64,000 nucleotides of DNA from Protea cynaroides (GCA_028583415.1 CM053267.1:12040068-12104067), one strand, 5' to 3'. Counted from the first letter of the stretch, positions 44,129-57,396 are shown. Notes: generated from the sequence alone by a model not told the origin. Translations and numbers: made by a program.

Positions 44129-45425
44129 AAGAGCTCTCGTTGCATTTCATAGTACCGATACATCGGGAACAGGGTGTGACCATTTTCTTTTGTGCAGAAA
44201 GGATGGTCTCATTTAATGTAGATGGCGACAAGCCGATTGTATTCATTGGAGACAAGCCAAAGAAACAGAAGAAACTATTTATATCTGCCTTCCAAGCAAG
44301 TAAGTTACTAGCCCAGAGATGTACTGGATATATTGCATCTCTTGTAAATACTACTATAGAAGCTCCCAAGCTAAAAGATCTACGAGTAGTGAATGAGTTT
44401 TTCGAAGTATTTCCAAAAGATCCACCAGGGCTGCCACCCGACAGAGCAATGAAGTTTGTAATTGACTTACTCCCAGGATCGGCACCTGTCTCCAAAGCAC
44501 CTTATAGGCACCTGTAGAACTAAAGGAACTTAAGGCTAGATAAAGGCTTTATTAAGCCAAGTATTTCACCATGGGGAGCACCAATCTTATTAGTAAAAAA
44601 TAAGGATGGAAGTGTCATACTGTGTATATCGAGAATTGACTAAACTCACAGTCAAGAATCGATACCCATTACCTAGGATCGATGACATGTTTGATTAATT
44701 GCAAGGAGCCTCTGTATTTTTAAAGATCGACTTACGATCAGGCTATCACCAATTGAAGGTCAAAAAACTGATATTCCAAAGACTGCCTTCAGGACCCGCT
44801 ATGACCATTATGAATTTCGGGTCATGTCGTTCAGATTAACTAACGCTCTTGCATTGTTCATGGAATTGATGAATAGTATTCCCTGACTTTTTAGGCCAAT
44901 TTGTCATAGTATTCATTGATGACATTCTTGTGTACTCAAGTTCCCAAGAAGGATAGGAATAACACCTAAGAAAGGTCTTGCAATGACTCAAGGAAGAGAA
45001 TTTGTATGCTAGAATAAAAAAGTGTGAGTTTTGGTTGAGGAAAGTGGCATTCCTCGGACATATCATCTCTTGGGAAGGGATACCTATAGACCCCAGTAGA
45101 GTCCAAGCAGAATTGGAATGGGAAACCCCGAAGACAATCACGGAGGTAAGGAGTTTCCTGGGTCTATCTAGACACTATCGGCAATTCATACAAGATTACT
45201 CAAGAATCGTTGTGCCATTAACCCACCTAATGAAGAAGGGACAAAAGTTTGAATGGACAATGAAGTAAGAGGCAAGCTTTCAAACCTTCAAGCAGAAGCT
45301 CGTAATGGCCCTAGTACTAACTGTACCAAGTGGAAATATCGAATACACTATGTACACCAATGCATCCAATATAGGACTAGGGTGTGTATTAATGCAACAT
45401 AATCAAGTCATTGCATATGTATCAC
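44129..45425 (+). pseudogene. pol: pol (F), part 1: protease end and RT
   Basis: Opens in the second half of protease without its DSG, with an open stretch to 44517 (PPGLPPDRAMKFVIDLLPG, the linker to RT). RT then continues with several small indels and stops: KIDLRSGYHQLK, TRYDHYEFRVMSF, a VFIDDILVYS box near 44910, and FLGHIISWEGIPIDP at 45050. Ends in RNase H (MYTNASNIGLGCVLMQ-like, near 45355-45410) at AYVS, where E interrupts it. Divergent from A-E at protein level. Confidence 0.88.
45421..45425. repeat. Target-site duplication of E, left copy
   Basis: ATCAC, identical to 57397-57401. Removing E and one copy restores F's RNase H frame (GCA TAT GTA TCA C/GA CAA CTG). Confidence 0.95.
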
Positions 45426-45787
45426 TGTAAGAACCGTATCGAACTAACCGATCTTACCACCTTGTACCAGGTATATATCATGGTCGAGCCAAATGGACCA
45501 AGTGCGTGAAGGAAATAGCGAGACCATATATTAAACTGACCCAAAAACAGTAAAATAGGGCGTAGGGTCACATACCCAAACAGGCAGGATCGACCCCACC
45601 TCATTAGGAAGTCAGACCCCTAATTTTTAGACCCAGGGTCAGACAATTTAGACCCTAGGGTCGACGGGATCTCCGACCCCCTCATTGACCCCAGGATCAC
45701 CGATAGAAACCGTAAATAGGAAACTTTCCAAATTTAAAGGGGATTCTTTCCTAATCTCAATGGGATTTATTTTGGGAGGTTTTTCTC

Positions 45788-45796
45788 TATAAATAG
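45788..45796 (+). promoter_or_regulatory. TATA box of E 5' LTR
   Basis: TATAAATAG, a good match to the plant core promoter, upstream of the leader CTTAGCCACTTTCACTCC that is conserved in all A-E LTRs. The 3' LTR has the same box at 55434-55442. Confidence 0.7.
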
Positions 45797-47355
45797 GACG
45801 TCCCTTAGCCACTTTCACTCCTTTTGAAACCCTAATTGAAAGTGAGAGAAAGAGAAGAGAAGGAGAAGAGAAGGAGAGTTGGAGAAGAAGAATAAGGAGA
45901 AGAAATTCAGAGAAATCTTTGAATCTCAGCAAGCTTAAGATATGATTACATACTCCATAAATTATATAAGACCTTAGAATAGTATATAAAGAGGGTATGA
46001 TCTAGGAGAAACCCAAATCATCCATCCATGGGAATATTTCAATGAAATCCATGGAGGGAATCATGGTAGACAAAGTAAGGAAGTAACCTGGAGTTTAAGC
46101 CATAGAACAAGCGTAGAATGGACTGTGGAAGTAAGCCATAGGACCCAAACTTGAAAGATTAGACTGTAGAATGAAAAGGTCGACTCAAACCACGTGCAGT
46201 CACACGTAGGGTCGATTGGGAATCGACCCTACCAGACCACAGGATCGACCCCTAGCTTTCGAGAAGTCTAGGGAGGCTGCGGTCGAACCTAGGATCGATG
46301 GAACATCCAACCCTAGCATCGACCCTACACCCTGGAATAGCAGAAAACTGCTACCCTACCTGCGACCCGTCCTGCGACCCTAGCTTAACATCAAGCTTAA
46401 AACTGTCGGAATGAAATCTAACTAAAATCTATCGACTTGTTAGGTTTTCCTATTGATATAAAGGTGATATTTAGAGCTTGAAAGAGGATTAACACTCAAG
46501 CAAAGGTGAGGGAACAAGACCTAAACTAATTTGCTAATAATAAACTATTTTAATTTCTTGAGTCCAATGCCATGACTGATTTTATGCGTGTATGCTTGTA
46601 ATGTGTATTCAACATGTCATCCAATATTTCTGCTATTAATGTTCATGCATATTTAATTCTATTTTATTTATAACATGATGATGATGATGATGCTAGGAAT
46701 AGGCATGTGAATGTATGTGTGTGGTTAGTGTGCTTGATGCGACTGGAGCATCAGGGGGAGGACGTGACATTGTGGTTCAGCCTGGTCACCAGACTCTAGC
46801 TCTATCTCTACTCAAGTCTTGTCCACTGACATCATCGTATCGCCATTACCTTAGCAGAACTATTACGTTGTAGGATATCAGGGGAGGTGGTCTCAGACCG
46901 TGTAGTCTTTGACTATGCCGGGGGGCCTTAGCTCTATCTCTATGGACGTATTAAGGGATGCTGAGGTGAGGCCTTGGGTACACTATTTGACATTAGGATT
47001 GATTAGTTGTGAGCTCAGTTTGCAAGCCCTCGCCAGCAGTGGCTTACGTGTTGGTATGGGTAGTGTATCAGGGGAAGTGTGATGCGGTGTGGTACTAAGC
47101 ACTTTATCTCTATCTCTATTCCATGGTGGGTGCATGTGGGATGACAATAAATGTTAATCTTTGGGCGGCTTCACACACTCGTGTATAGAGGTGAGGCGGC
47201 CACCGAACCTTTCTATAGCACATTGCAAACTTATATGCCAGACTACAGATATGAATTGAATGCATGCATGTGTTTGTTGCATTGTTTTGTTTGCTTACTG
47301 AGCCGTGATGTGTGCTCACCCTTTCGACGTCGAATACTTTTAGTTGATGATGCAG

Positions 47356-47477
47356 GTACCACTGTGGACGATTATATGAATGTTTCTGTGTACGGACACG
47401 TGGCTGCAATGGAGGCTGAAGATATAGTGGAGACGCATGACTCCTCAGGCGAGTACAACTCATGCATTTTCGATTAG
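47356..47477 (+). other. LTR exon-like block with small ORF (E, 5' LTR copy)
   Basis: 122 nt, GCAG/GT to TAG. Tail reads SSGEYNSCIFD, so the first two cysteines are changed in this copy only. Frame open. Confidence 0.4.
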
Positions 47478-47752
47478 ATTTTTATTTGAATTATTAGGGA
47501 AATTTAATTTGATATTTTATTTACTTATGTCTTGGTTGATACAACATAATTTGATATTTTATTTATGATTATCATAGTTAGATCCTCAGTTCATTTAATA
47601 TTAAGACTTCTGCTATTGTGTATTTATTCTGACTATGGTTGTGGATGTGTATGGTTTAATTTAAAAGGACACAGCCCATTAGAGATCCTGATTGAACCAT
47701 TAATTTATTAGCGATTCATAATACCGTTCTAAAAGGTACGGGTGTGACAACT

Positions 47753-47764
47753 TGGTATCAGAGC
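47753..47764 (+). other. Primer binding site (E)
   Basis: TGGTATCAGAGC, three bases after the LTR. Confidence 0.95.
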
Positions 47765-47995
47765 TCTCAGGCCCTGTCTTTCAAACCAGTATACTACCCC
47801 AAAAGTTGTAAACTGAGATAGGGTAAAATTTAAAAGCTGTAATAATAATACATTATAAGTATCTGTGTTGTTTGAGATGAAAATTGAAAGAGAATAATGC
47901 ATCTATTAAATATGAAACAAATTCATATACATTCGAAGGAAAAACAAACGTATATACACATATCAAAAGCAGAGTATAGTCCACAATCAGGACAA

Positions 47996-49284
47996 TTACT
48001 CTGTAGTACAAAAGAAAGATAAAAAGAAAAGTACATTAGGAAGGTGGAGGTGATGGGGAGGCATTGACTCGTGGTCTCTGTCATAATCCTCAGCATACAC
48101 CCTAGTCAACCAGGCTACCTGAGTCTGGGTCGTCTGAAGACTAGCTGTGAGATCAGTCACCCGTCGATCAGTCACGCGCTGAGCATCTAGAAGCTCTCCC
48201 ACCCTTAGATCAGACATGCGCTGAGCCTCTTTAATCTCACACAGTATCCCAATCATGTCATCAGAAGGTGGGTATGAAGGACCAGATGCATGTGAAGGAC
48301 CAGCTCCCGTAGTATGTGTAGGTGATGGAGGAGGTATGGAGTGCACATCCTTGTACAAACGATCATCATCCCCAGCATCACCCCCATGAACCCCTGCTCC
48401 AGCGGCTGTTACTGCTGCCTCAGCGTCTGCCATCTCCACCCGATTAAGAGGACGCACTAGAGCATTCCTCTCATCGTCGCTGACCTGAGCATCCTGCATG
48501 CCCATCTTACAGATGGCCCCCCAATCCAGAGGTGACGAGAAGGATTTCTCCTGAATCCTCTCATCCACCAAATCAACACCTAGGCGGGTAAGCAGGGTAG
48601 TGATCAGGCATCCATAAGGCAGGTTGCCAACCTGACCGCAGTGTAGATCATCATCCGCATAATAATATAAGGGAGGCAGACAGGCTGCCTAGTGCAGATA
48701 TAGTACAACAAAAACTGGATCAACTAGGAGATCCTCTCGTAGTGCCCACTCTAAGGTATCAGGTTCTACTGAATGATCTTACAATACACCCGAGGCTCTG
48801 GACGTAGGTAAATCGCTTTCATCTCCCAGCGATCCTCTCTGATAAGCTGACGGTCTATCTCAACCCTCATCTCCAAGGAAAAGAACTGGGGCTCTCTGGG
48901 AGCACAGTACACCAAGGGGCCGTCGTATGAAATGCCCAAGAGGTCTGCTAACTGCCGATAGTCAAAGGAAACCTCTACTCCCTTGACGTAGCTCGTGATC
49001 CTGAGCTCTCTACCCCTCTCAGTATCATTGTGATCTCCCACCATCTGGAGATTACAATAAAACTGTCTCACCAAATCTGGATGGGTACAGGTGTCATAGG
49101 TGATTACAAGAAGTCAACCCATGTCACCAAAAGCTCTCTCTACATGAAAAAAGGCTAGGCTAGCCAAGTCCACCCGACGACCTCCCTCTACCTTCTTACG
49201 AGCGTAGCGGGCATACTGCGCCTCAGCCTCGTTAGAATGGAAATGGACTGGGTCATGAACCCTGGGTACTTTGGTTCAAGCCAT
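47996..49284 (-). pseudogene. aORF (E): antisense accessory gene, broken
   Basis: Minus strand, head-to-head with gag. Start ATG at 49284, but the third codon is TGA (CGA in B and C, reading MAR). TGA at 49114-49116 (TGG), TAG at 48766 and a frameshift between about 48766 and 48571. Open parts show LVRQFYCNLQ, ITSYVKGVEVSF, LADLLGISYDGP, then MGMQDAQVSDDE, an acidic Pro-rich linker, a coiled coil with two 14-residue units, and YAEDYDRDHES. The end at 47996 extends a little past the tails of B and C. Same unknown function. Confidence 0.75.
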
Positions 49285-49289
49285 ACTAT

Positions 49290-49730
49290 CTGCAAAAACA
49301 AAGAAAAACAGATGCTGGCTTAGTAAAGATGAAAAACTCAAAATTTCGACAATATAACGACATAAATTGGTCAAAAGCCTCACTTTTCGCCCATACACGT
49401 GGGCAGGAGGACTTATATAGATTCTAAACGATCCTGTAAGACTCATATAGTTGGAAATTTTTTCTAAGAAGATTGAATTGGAAGAAATTTCAAGAAATTC
49501 AAAAATCTCGACAAATTAGGGCAAAAATAGGAAATTTCAAGTTTCTCGATAACCAACCGATGAAACTCAAATATTTTTTAGGGCTTTCGTCCATTGAGTC
49601 ACAAACAACAAAACCCCCCAATAAAAATCAAATTTTTATGATTGGAAAAAGTTTAATTTGAAGAAAACGATATAAACGAGCAAAAACCTAGTTAAGAAAC
49701 CCTAAAAACATGAAACCGTAGAGAACATAC
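49290..49730 (-). other. Putative 5' UTR intron of aORF, 441 nt (E)
   Basis: Minus-strand CTACAG/GTATGTT donor and TTTTTGCAG acceptor, five bases before the ATG. Same positions in B and C. Confidence 0.6.
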
Positions 49731-50245
49731 CTGTAGAAGAGGAGTAGACGTCGAAAAGAGAAGCAAAAATCACCAATGGGTCGGAGTTGTTACTGTAGCA
49801 ACTTAGAGGAACGAGTCGAGTCTGAAAGGAGGAGAAAGAATGAGAAATGGATTCAAAATCGGGATTAAAAACCTGGTTTTCAATCCTAGGGTCGGATAAT
49901 TCGACCAAAACATCCAACCCTACCTCTGACCCCCTCATCGACCCTAGCCTCTCGGTGATCTGACAGAGAACTAGGGGTCGATCCCAAGGTCGGACATCCA
50001 TCGACCCTACCATTGACCCTAGGCTTTTGGTAAGTATCACTAATTCTCAGGGTCGCATACCCTAGGGTCAGACATCCATCAACCCCACCATCGACCCTAC
50101 GATGGAATATACAGTATTTTTGACAGAATGATATGAAAAATTTGAAAATATCATTGATTAGTGGATTTAAACATGAGAATGAAGTATATGATGATTGCAT
50201 CACGTATTCTATGATTTTCAGGCAGTACCACTACCAGAACAGATA
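49731..50245. promoter_or_regulatory. Divergent gag/aORF region with motif cluster (E)
   Basis: About ten GGGTCG/CGACCC-type sites at 49885-50105 in both orientations, matching those of E's LTRs. Confidence 0.55.
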
Positions 50246-51512
50246 ATGGCTGGACGCAGAGTGACCAGACAAAGTCGTAACTCTATTCCACCACCACCAC
50301 CTGTGGAGGAAGACAGCCATATACATCTTGAAACACAGAGGAATCCGAACACAGCACCGTCTGTAGTTAATGGGTAGACAAATCCTATAAATCTGCCAGC
50401 TCCACCTACAGACCTGGCTACAGCCGTAATGAATTTGGCACAACAGCTGCAGCAAATACAATAGGTACAAGCTACTATGCAAGTTTCCATAGGCATGGCT
50501 TTTCTAGCTGCACAGACGGCCCCGATTCCAGCAGGATAGGCAAGCACAGTACCAGGGGGGAGTAACATAGTACCCCACGCACCTCGGACTCCCATCATGC
50601 AAGTTCAAGTACAAAACCCTGAAGTAGCTCCAAGTGGATATCAATACCAACCACCTATGTATGGGGTTTATGTTCCTCATCAACTAGACCACTCCAGACT
50701 AGTTGAGCGTTTTCTGAAGATGAAGCCCAAAGAGTATAGGGGTAAGCTAGCTGATCCGTTGTGGCTAGCAAACTGGATCGATGAGATGGAGAGAAACTTC
50801 ATGATGATGACAGTGAATGAAGAAGAGAAAGTATTGTGTGCAACGTTCATGATGAAAGGCGATGCACATCACTGGTGGAAGTCCACATGGATGTATTTGT
50901 TGACAAAGCACACCCAATTGACTTGGAATATATATAAGGAGGCATTCTTTGAGAAGTATTTTCCTAGGAGTTTCAGAGATTCTATGGAGAAGGAGTTCCT
51001 GAGTTTATATCAGGGATAGATGACTGTCAATGCATATCAACAGCGTTATGAGGAGCTGTTCTTCTTTGCACCAGTCAGTATGCAAGCGGAAGATACAAAG
51101 ACCCGAAGGTTCATCATGGGACTTAGGGGAAGCATACGTGAACATGTTCTGGGACTTGAGAAGAAAATCTACAATGAAGCTGTACAAATTGCTCGAGTGA
51201 TAGAGTCGAGCCAATAAGAGAGCTACTTTGCTCAAAATAGAGGAATCAAAAGGCCTAATGGGAATTCTTATAACGGAGGGAACACCAAGACATTCAAACC
51301 CTTCCGTACTCAAGGCTTCAATGCTGCAACCAAGACTACTTCAGCAGCTCAACAACAACAAAAGCCAAATAATGAAGGGTTAAAATGCTATAACTGCAAT
51401 CAATTGGGACGTATGGCAAGGGAGTGTCCTAAGCCCAAGAAGCAACTACAACAAGGCAGAGTTTACGCGGTTACATCTGAGGATGCTGCCGCATCGCCTG
51501 ATGTGGTCATAG
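50246..51512 (+). pseudogene. gag: gag (E), one frame with five stops
   Basis: Start MAGRRVTRQSRN at 50246. The whole gene stays in a single frame to the intron donor. Stops: TAG near 50376, 50463, 50538 and 51017 (CAG in relatives where comparable) and TAA at 51215. Capsid-like domain open at 50597-51019 with GDAHHWWKS and YFPRSFRDSMEKEF. The zinc knuckle reads CYNCNQLGRMAREC: the metal-binding His is Arg, so CCHC has become CCRC. Basic tail before the intron. Confidence 0.9.
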
Positions 51513-51582
51513 GTATGACCTAAATCATATCATTTTGTGTTACATTATGTGGGCATGTAGACTAAATCAAAACAAATCACAG
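51513..51582 (+). other. Putative gag-pol intron, 70 nt (E)
   Basis: GTATGACC to ATCACAG with TAGACTAAA before the acceptor. A TAA follows three codons into it. Removing it places gag and the protease start in the same frame, as in A. Confidence 0.6.
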
Positions 51583-54500
51583 GTATCGTACCTATTAATG
51601 GCATTCCCGATAGAGTACTCTTTGATTCAGGAGCTTCTCATTCTTTTATATCTGTGTCAATTGGAAAGAAGCTAAATCTACCCCTCAAATCCTTAGACTA
51701 CAAATTGCTTGTACGATCGCCTATGGGATTAGAAGTGGAATTAGAAAAAGGTTATGGACCATGTCCAGTTCTTATTGACGAGAAAGACTTTGGATGCAAC
51801 CTTGATTCAACTTGAGATGGCAGACTTTGACTTTATCTTGAGAATGGACTGGTTAGCTCGGCATTCTGCAAACCTATTATGTGCCGAAAAGAAGCTGACA
51901 ATTAAAGACAAGGAAGGAGCAGAGTTCAGTTTTACGGGAACCAAACTTCCCCGTAAATGAAAGTTCATACTCTCTGCATTAAAGGCTAGGAAGTGCCTTG
52001 AGAAAGGAGCAGTTGGGTATCTAGTATCTATGGTCGATCTTACCAAAGAAGCACTACGAATGGAGGATATTGATGTCGTGCATGACTTTCCAGATGTATT
52101 TCCTAAAGAACTACCAGGACTACCACCCGACCGAGCTACAGAGTTTGTTATAGATCTGATACCCAAAGCCGCACCAGTATCTAAAGCACCTTATCGAATG
52201 GCTCCTACTGAACTGAAGGAATTAAAAGTACAACTACAAGAACCGCTGGACAAGGGCTACATCCGACCTAGCATATCACCATGGGGAGCACCAGCATTAT
52301 TCATAAAGAAGAAGGACAGTAGTGTTCGATTGTGTATAGACTATCGGGAACTGAATAAGCTGATAATCAAGAATCGGTACCCATTGCCTTAGATCGTTGA
52401 CCTATTCGATCAGTTGCAAGGTGCCAAGGCGTTCGCCAAAATCGATCTTCAGTCAGGCTACCATCAGTTGAAGATTAAGGATGGTGATATTCCCAAGACA
52501 ACATTCAGGACCAGATATGGACATTATAAATTTTTGGTTATGTCTTTTGGATTGACAAACGCACCAACAACCTTTATGGAACTTATGAATCGGGTATTCT
52601 ACGATATGTTGGATATGTCAGTTATTGTATTCATCGATGATATATTGGTCTACTCCAAGGACAAGGAAACTCATATTAAGAATCTAAATGCCGCTCTACA
52701 ACGATTACGGAAGGAGAAGCTCTACGCCAAATTTACAAAGTGTGAGTTTTGGCTAAAGGAAGTCGCTTTTCTAGGCCATGTTGTATCCGCTAAAGGAATT
52801 AAAGTGGATCCTAGGAAGATCGAAGCTATTGTGAAGTGGGAAGCACCAAAGAGCGTTGCAAAAATTAGAAGTTTCTTAGGTCTAGTTGGGTATTATCGAC
52901 GATTTATGGAAAACTATTCCCGAATTGCTGTACCTCTCACTAGTTTGACTAAGAAGGGCAAAAAGTTTGTTTGGACTGAGAAATGCGAGAAGAGTTTCCA
53001 AACATTGAAGGCTAGATTGATATCGGCACCAATCTTGACCATTCTGATTCCAGGACAGCCATTTATTTTGTACACTGATGTGTCAGGATTGGGATTAGGA
53101 TGTGTACTTATGCAAGGAGAACAAGTAATTGCTTATGCCTTAAGACAATTGAAGACACATGAGAAGAACTATCCCACTCATGATTTGGAATTAGCGACAG
53201 TAGTACATGCTATCAAGATATGGAGACATTACTTGTACGGAGAGAAATTCTAGATTAAATTAGATCATAAGAGTCTTACTTATCTCTTTAATCAGAAAGA
53301 GTTGAATATGAGACAAAGAAGATGGTTGGAACTATTGAAAGACTATGATTTTGATATCCAGTATCATCTGGGAAAAGCTAATGTGGTTGCTAACGCACTG
53401 AGTAGAAAGGTAATGATAAAATCTCAAGGGGAGGTTAACACAACTATCGCACTGTGTACTACCAAAAAAGTATTCAATTACGGTAATGAGAAGTTTGTAA
53501 TAGATGCACCGGGTGAATCAACCAACCAAAGGTTTATCCATCGGTTTGCAAATATGTTCATCACATTGAAGATTGTACCTGATATACTTGATGAGGTGAA
53601 AACAGCTATTAAATCAGACCCTTATCTAAGAATGGTACAAGAGAACATAAAAAAAGGTAGGACTATTCCTGAGTTCACCTTAGATGATGAAAAAGTACTA
53701 AAGTACAAAAGAAGAATATGTGTACCTTAAACATAAAGTTTGGACATTAGACACCGACTAATGAAGGAAGCCCATACCACCGCCTATTCGATACATCCTA
53801 GAAGTACAAAAATGTATCATGATCTAAAGAAATTATATTGGTGGAGAGGAATGAAAGCAGATGTAGCTAAGTTCATGTCTCAATGCCTAAATTGTCAGAG
53901 AGTGAAGGCTAAACTACAAAGACCTATAGGATTGTTACAGCCGTTATCGGAACCAGCATGGAAATGGGACTTCATCACTATGGACTTCGTCACAGGGTTA
54001 CCATTGACTCCCCGAGTAGTTGATGCAGTTTGGGTGATTATAGACTGACTGACTAAAACGGCTCGATTTATAGCTATATGACCTCAGTATACACTGGAGA
54101 GGTTAGCTAAGTTGTATGTGGATAATATTGTTAGATTACACGGTGTACCTGAAAGCATTGTGTCCGACAGAGATCCACGATTTACTTCAAAGTTTTGGAA
54201 AGGATTATAGAAGGCTATGGGTACAACATTGAAGTTCAGCACTGCATTCCATCCTCAGACAGACGGACAATCGGAGTGCACCATTCAGATTCTAGAAGAC
54301 GTGCTCCGAGCCTGTGTAATTGATTTTAAAAGATCATGGCATGAAAACTTACCACTTATTGAGTTCGCTTATAAAAATAGCTATCAGGCTACAATACAGA
54401 TGTCACCCTATGAAGCACTGTATGGTAGGAAGTGTCGAACTCCTTTGTTTTGGAATGAAGTTGGAGAACGTAGTATTGTTGGACCAGAATTTATTGAAGA

Positions 54501-55046
54501 GACATGTCGAGTAGTCGACATTATCAAGGAAAGAGTAAGAACGGCTCAGAATCGTCAGAAGCAATATGCAGATACTAGACATCGAGACCTTGAATTCACC
54601 GTAGGTGATAAGGTATCCTCAAAGTGTCACCTATGCGAGGTTTGAAATGGTTTGGTTAGAAAGGGAAACTAATTCTGAGATATGTCGGACCATATGAGAT
54701 TCTAGCTAAACGTGGAAAAGTGGCTTACCAGTTAGCACTACCACCATCAATGTCAAGTGTGCATGATGTATTTCATATCTCCTTATTGAAGAAGTATGTC
54801 AGAAATCCAACGCACATTTTGACAGTAGATCTACCTGATTTGATTGATGATTTGACATTTGAAGTAGCACCAACTGAAATCACCAGCCGAAAGGTTCAAC
54901 GACTATGCAACCGTGACATTTATTATGTTAAGGTCACCTGGAGAAGCAGAGAAATAGAAGAAATCACATGGAAAGAAGAGAATGCTATGCGAAAGCAATA
55001 CCCTCATCTATTCGACTCGGAAGGTATGTACAAATTTCAAGGATGA
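51583..55046 (+). pseudogene. pol: pol (E): protease, RT, RNase H, integrase, chromodomain
   Basis: Protease DSG at about 51624-51632. A one-base insertion near 51785 shifts the frame. RT: open from 52030 with a TAG at 52390, then open 52414-53253 with FIDD near 52632. RNase H: LYTDVSGLGLG near 53070; TAG at 53251. Integrase zinc finger near 53770-53900. MDFVTGLP near 53981 (first Asp), then TGA at 54046 and 54079 (CGA codons) and TAG at 54208. VSDRDPRF and the Glu region are present. A frameshift near 54620 precedes the chromodomain (VKVTWRSREIEEITWKEE, near 54930). A one-base insertion gives an early TGA at 55044. Confidence 0.93.
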
Positions 55047-55060
55047 AATTTTTATAAGCA

Positions 55061-55068
55061 GGGGGGAG
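55061..55068 (+). other. Polypurine tract (E)
   Basis: GGGGGGAG one T before the LTR start TGTAAGACC. Confidence 0.88.
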
Positions 55069-55069
55069 T

Positions 55070-57396
55070 TGTAAGACCTGTATCGAACTAACCGGTCTTA
55101 CCACCTTGTACCAGGTCTACCTATCATGGTCGAGCCAAATGGAACAAGTGTGTGAAGGAAATAGCGAGACCAGGTATTAAACTGACCCAAAAAAAGTAAA
55201 ATAGGGCGTACGGTCGCATACCCAAACAGGCAGGATCGACCCCACCTCATTAGGAAGTCAGACCCCTGATTTTTAGACCTAGGGTCAGACAATTTAGACC
55301 CTAGGGTCGACGGGATCTCTGACCCTCTCATCGACCCCAGGATCACCAACAGAAACCATAAATAGGAAACTTTCAAAATTTCAAGGGGATTCTTTCCTAT
55401 TCTCAATGGGACTTATTTTGGGAGGTTCTCCTCTATAAATAGGATGTCCCTTAGCCTCTTTCACTCCTTTTGAAACCCTAATTGAAAATGAGAGAAAAAG
55501 AAGAGAAGGAGAAGGGAAGGAGAGTTGGAGAAGAAGACTAAGGAGAAGAAATTCAGAGAAATCTCTGAATCTCAGCAAGCTTAAGGTATGATTACATACT
55601 CCATAAATTATGTAAGACCTTAGAATAGTATATAAAGAGGGTATGATCTAGGAGAAACCCAAATCATCCATCCATGGGAATATTTCAATGAAATCCATGG
55701 AGGGAATCATGGTAGACAAAGTAAGGAAGTAACTTGGAGTTTAAGCCATAGAACAAGCATAGAATGGACTGTGGAAGTAAGCCGTAGGACCCAAACTTGA
55801 AAGATTAGACTGTAGAATGAAGAGGTCGACTCAAACCACGTGCGCTCGCACGTAGGGTCGATTGGGAATCGACCCTACCAGACCACAGGATCGACCCCTA
55901 GCTTTCGAGAAGTCCAGGGAGGCTACGGTCGCACCTAGGGTCGATGGAACATCCAACCCTAGCATCGACCCTACACCCTAGGGTCGCAAAAAACTGCTAC
56001 CCTACCTGCGACCCGTCCTGCGACCCTAGCTTAAAACTAAAACTGTCGGAATGAATTCTAACTAAAATCTATCGACTTATTAGGTTTTCCTATTGATATA
56101 AAGGTGATACTTAGAGCTTGAAAGAGGATTTACACTCAAGCAAAGGTGAGGGAACAAGACCTAAACTAATTGGCTAATAATAAACTGTTTTTATTTCTTG
56201 AGTCCAATGCCATTACTGATTCTATGCGCGTATGCTTGTAATGTGCATTCAACATGTCATCCAATATTCCTGCTATTAATGTTCATGCATATTTAATTCT
56301 ATTTTATTTATAACATGATGATGATGATGATGCTAGGAATAGGCACGTGAATGTATGTGTGTAGTTAGTGTGCTTGATGCGAGTGGAGCATCAGGGGGAG
56401 GACGTGACATTGTGGTTCAGCCTGGTCACCAGACTCTAGCTCTATCTCTACTCAAGTCTTGTCCACTGACATCGTCGTATCGCCATTACCTTAGCTGAAC
56501 TATTACGTCATCGGGTATCAAGGGAGGTGGTCTCGGACCGTGTAGTCTTCGACTCTGCCAGGGGGCCTTAGCTCTATCTCTATGGACGTATTAAGGGATG
56601 CTGGGGTGAGGCCTTGGGTACATTGTTTGACATTAGGATTGGTTAGTTGTGAGTCTAGTTTGCAAGCCCTCGCCAGCAGGGGCTTACGTGTTGGTATGGG
56701 TAGAGTATCAGGGGAAGTGTGATGCGGTGTGGTCCTAAGCACTTTAGCTCTATCTCTATTCCATGGTGGGTGCATGTGGGACAACAATAAACGTTAATCT
56801 TTCGGCGGCTTCACACACTCGTGTATAGAGGTGAGGCGGTCACTGAAACTTTCTATAGCACATTGCAAACATATATACCAGACCACAGATATGAATTGAT
56901 TGCATGCATGTGTTTGTTGCATTGTTTTGTTTGGTCACTGAGTCGTGATGTGTGCTCACCCTTTCAACGTCGACTACTTTTAGTTGATGATGCAGGTACC
57001 ACTGTGGAAGATTATATGAATGCTTCTGTGTACGAACACGTGGCTGCAATGGAGGCTGAAGATATAGTGGAGACGCATGACTCCTCATTCGAGTGCAACT
57101 CATGCATTTTTTATTAGATTTTTATTTGAATTATTAAGGAAATGTAATTTGATATTTTATTTACTTATGTCTTGGTTGATACAACATAATTTGATATTTT
57201 ATTTATGATTATCATAGTTAGATCCTCAGTTCATTTAATATTAAGACTTCTGCTATTGCGTATTTATTCTGATTATGGTTGTGGATGTGTATGGTTTAAT
57301 TTAAAAGGACACAGCCTATTAGAGATCCTAGTTGAACCGTTGGTTTATTAGCGGTTCATCACACCGTTCTGAAAGGTGCGGAATTGGGGTGTGACA
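55070..57396 (+). repeat. 3' LTR of element E (2327 bp)
   Basis: TGTAAGACCT to TGTGACA. TATA at 55434-55442, donor AAG/GTATGA (intron side 55586, 516 nt in), motif clusters at 55205-55345 and 55830-56030, GAT microsatellite near 56317. Confidence 0.96.
56996..57117 (+). other. LTR exon-like block with small ORF (E, 3' LTR copy)
   Basis: 122 nt, GCAG/GT to TAG, ends SSFECNSCIFY. The second and third cysteines are kept. Confidence 0.45.

Larger units (their letters stand above)
45426..47749 (+). repeat. 5' LTR of element E (2324 bp)
   Basis: TGTAAGAACC to TGTGACA. Motif clusters at 45555-45705 and 46195-46385. TATA at 45788. The splice donor is mutated (AAG/ATATGA at 45940; AAG/GTATGA in the 3' LTR). 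GAT microsatellite near 46675. Confidence 0.96.
45940..50221 (+). other. Predicted leader intron of gag-pol RNA (E)
   Basis: 4,282 nt from the (mutated) LTR donor to acceptor ATGATTTTCAG, 24 nt before the gag ATG. Same geometry as in C. Confidence 0.4.
45426..57396 (+). mobile_element. Element E: complete Tekay-like retrotransposon (plus)
   Basis: 11,971 bp with both LTRs, PBS, antisense aORF, gag, intron-like spacer, pol, PPT and exact 5-bp ATCAC duplications. I count roughly 18 differences in the first 275 aligned bases of its two LTRs. Related to A and C but a separate subfamily by LTR and aORF. Gag has stops but no frameshift; pol and aORF have both. Confidence 0.97.
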
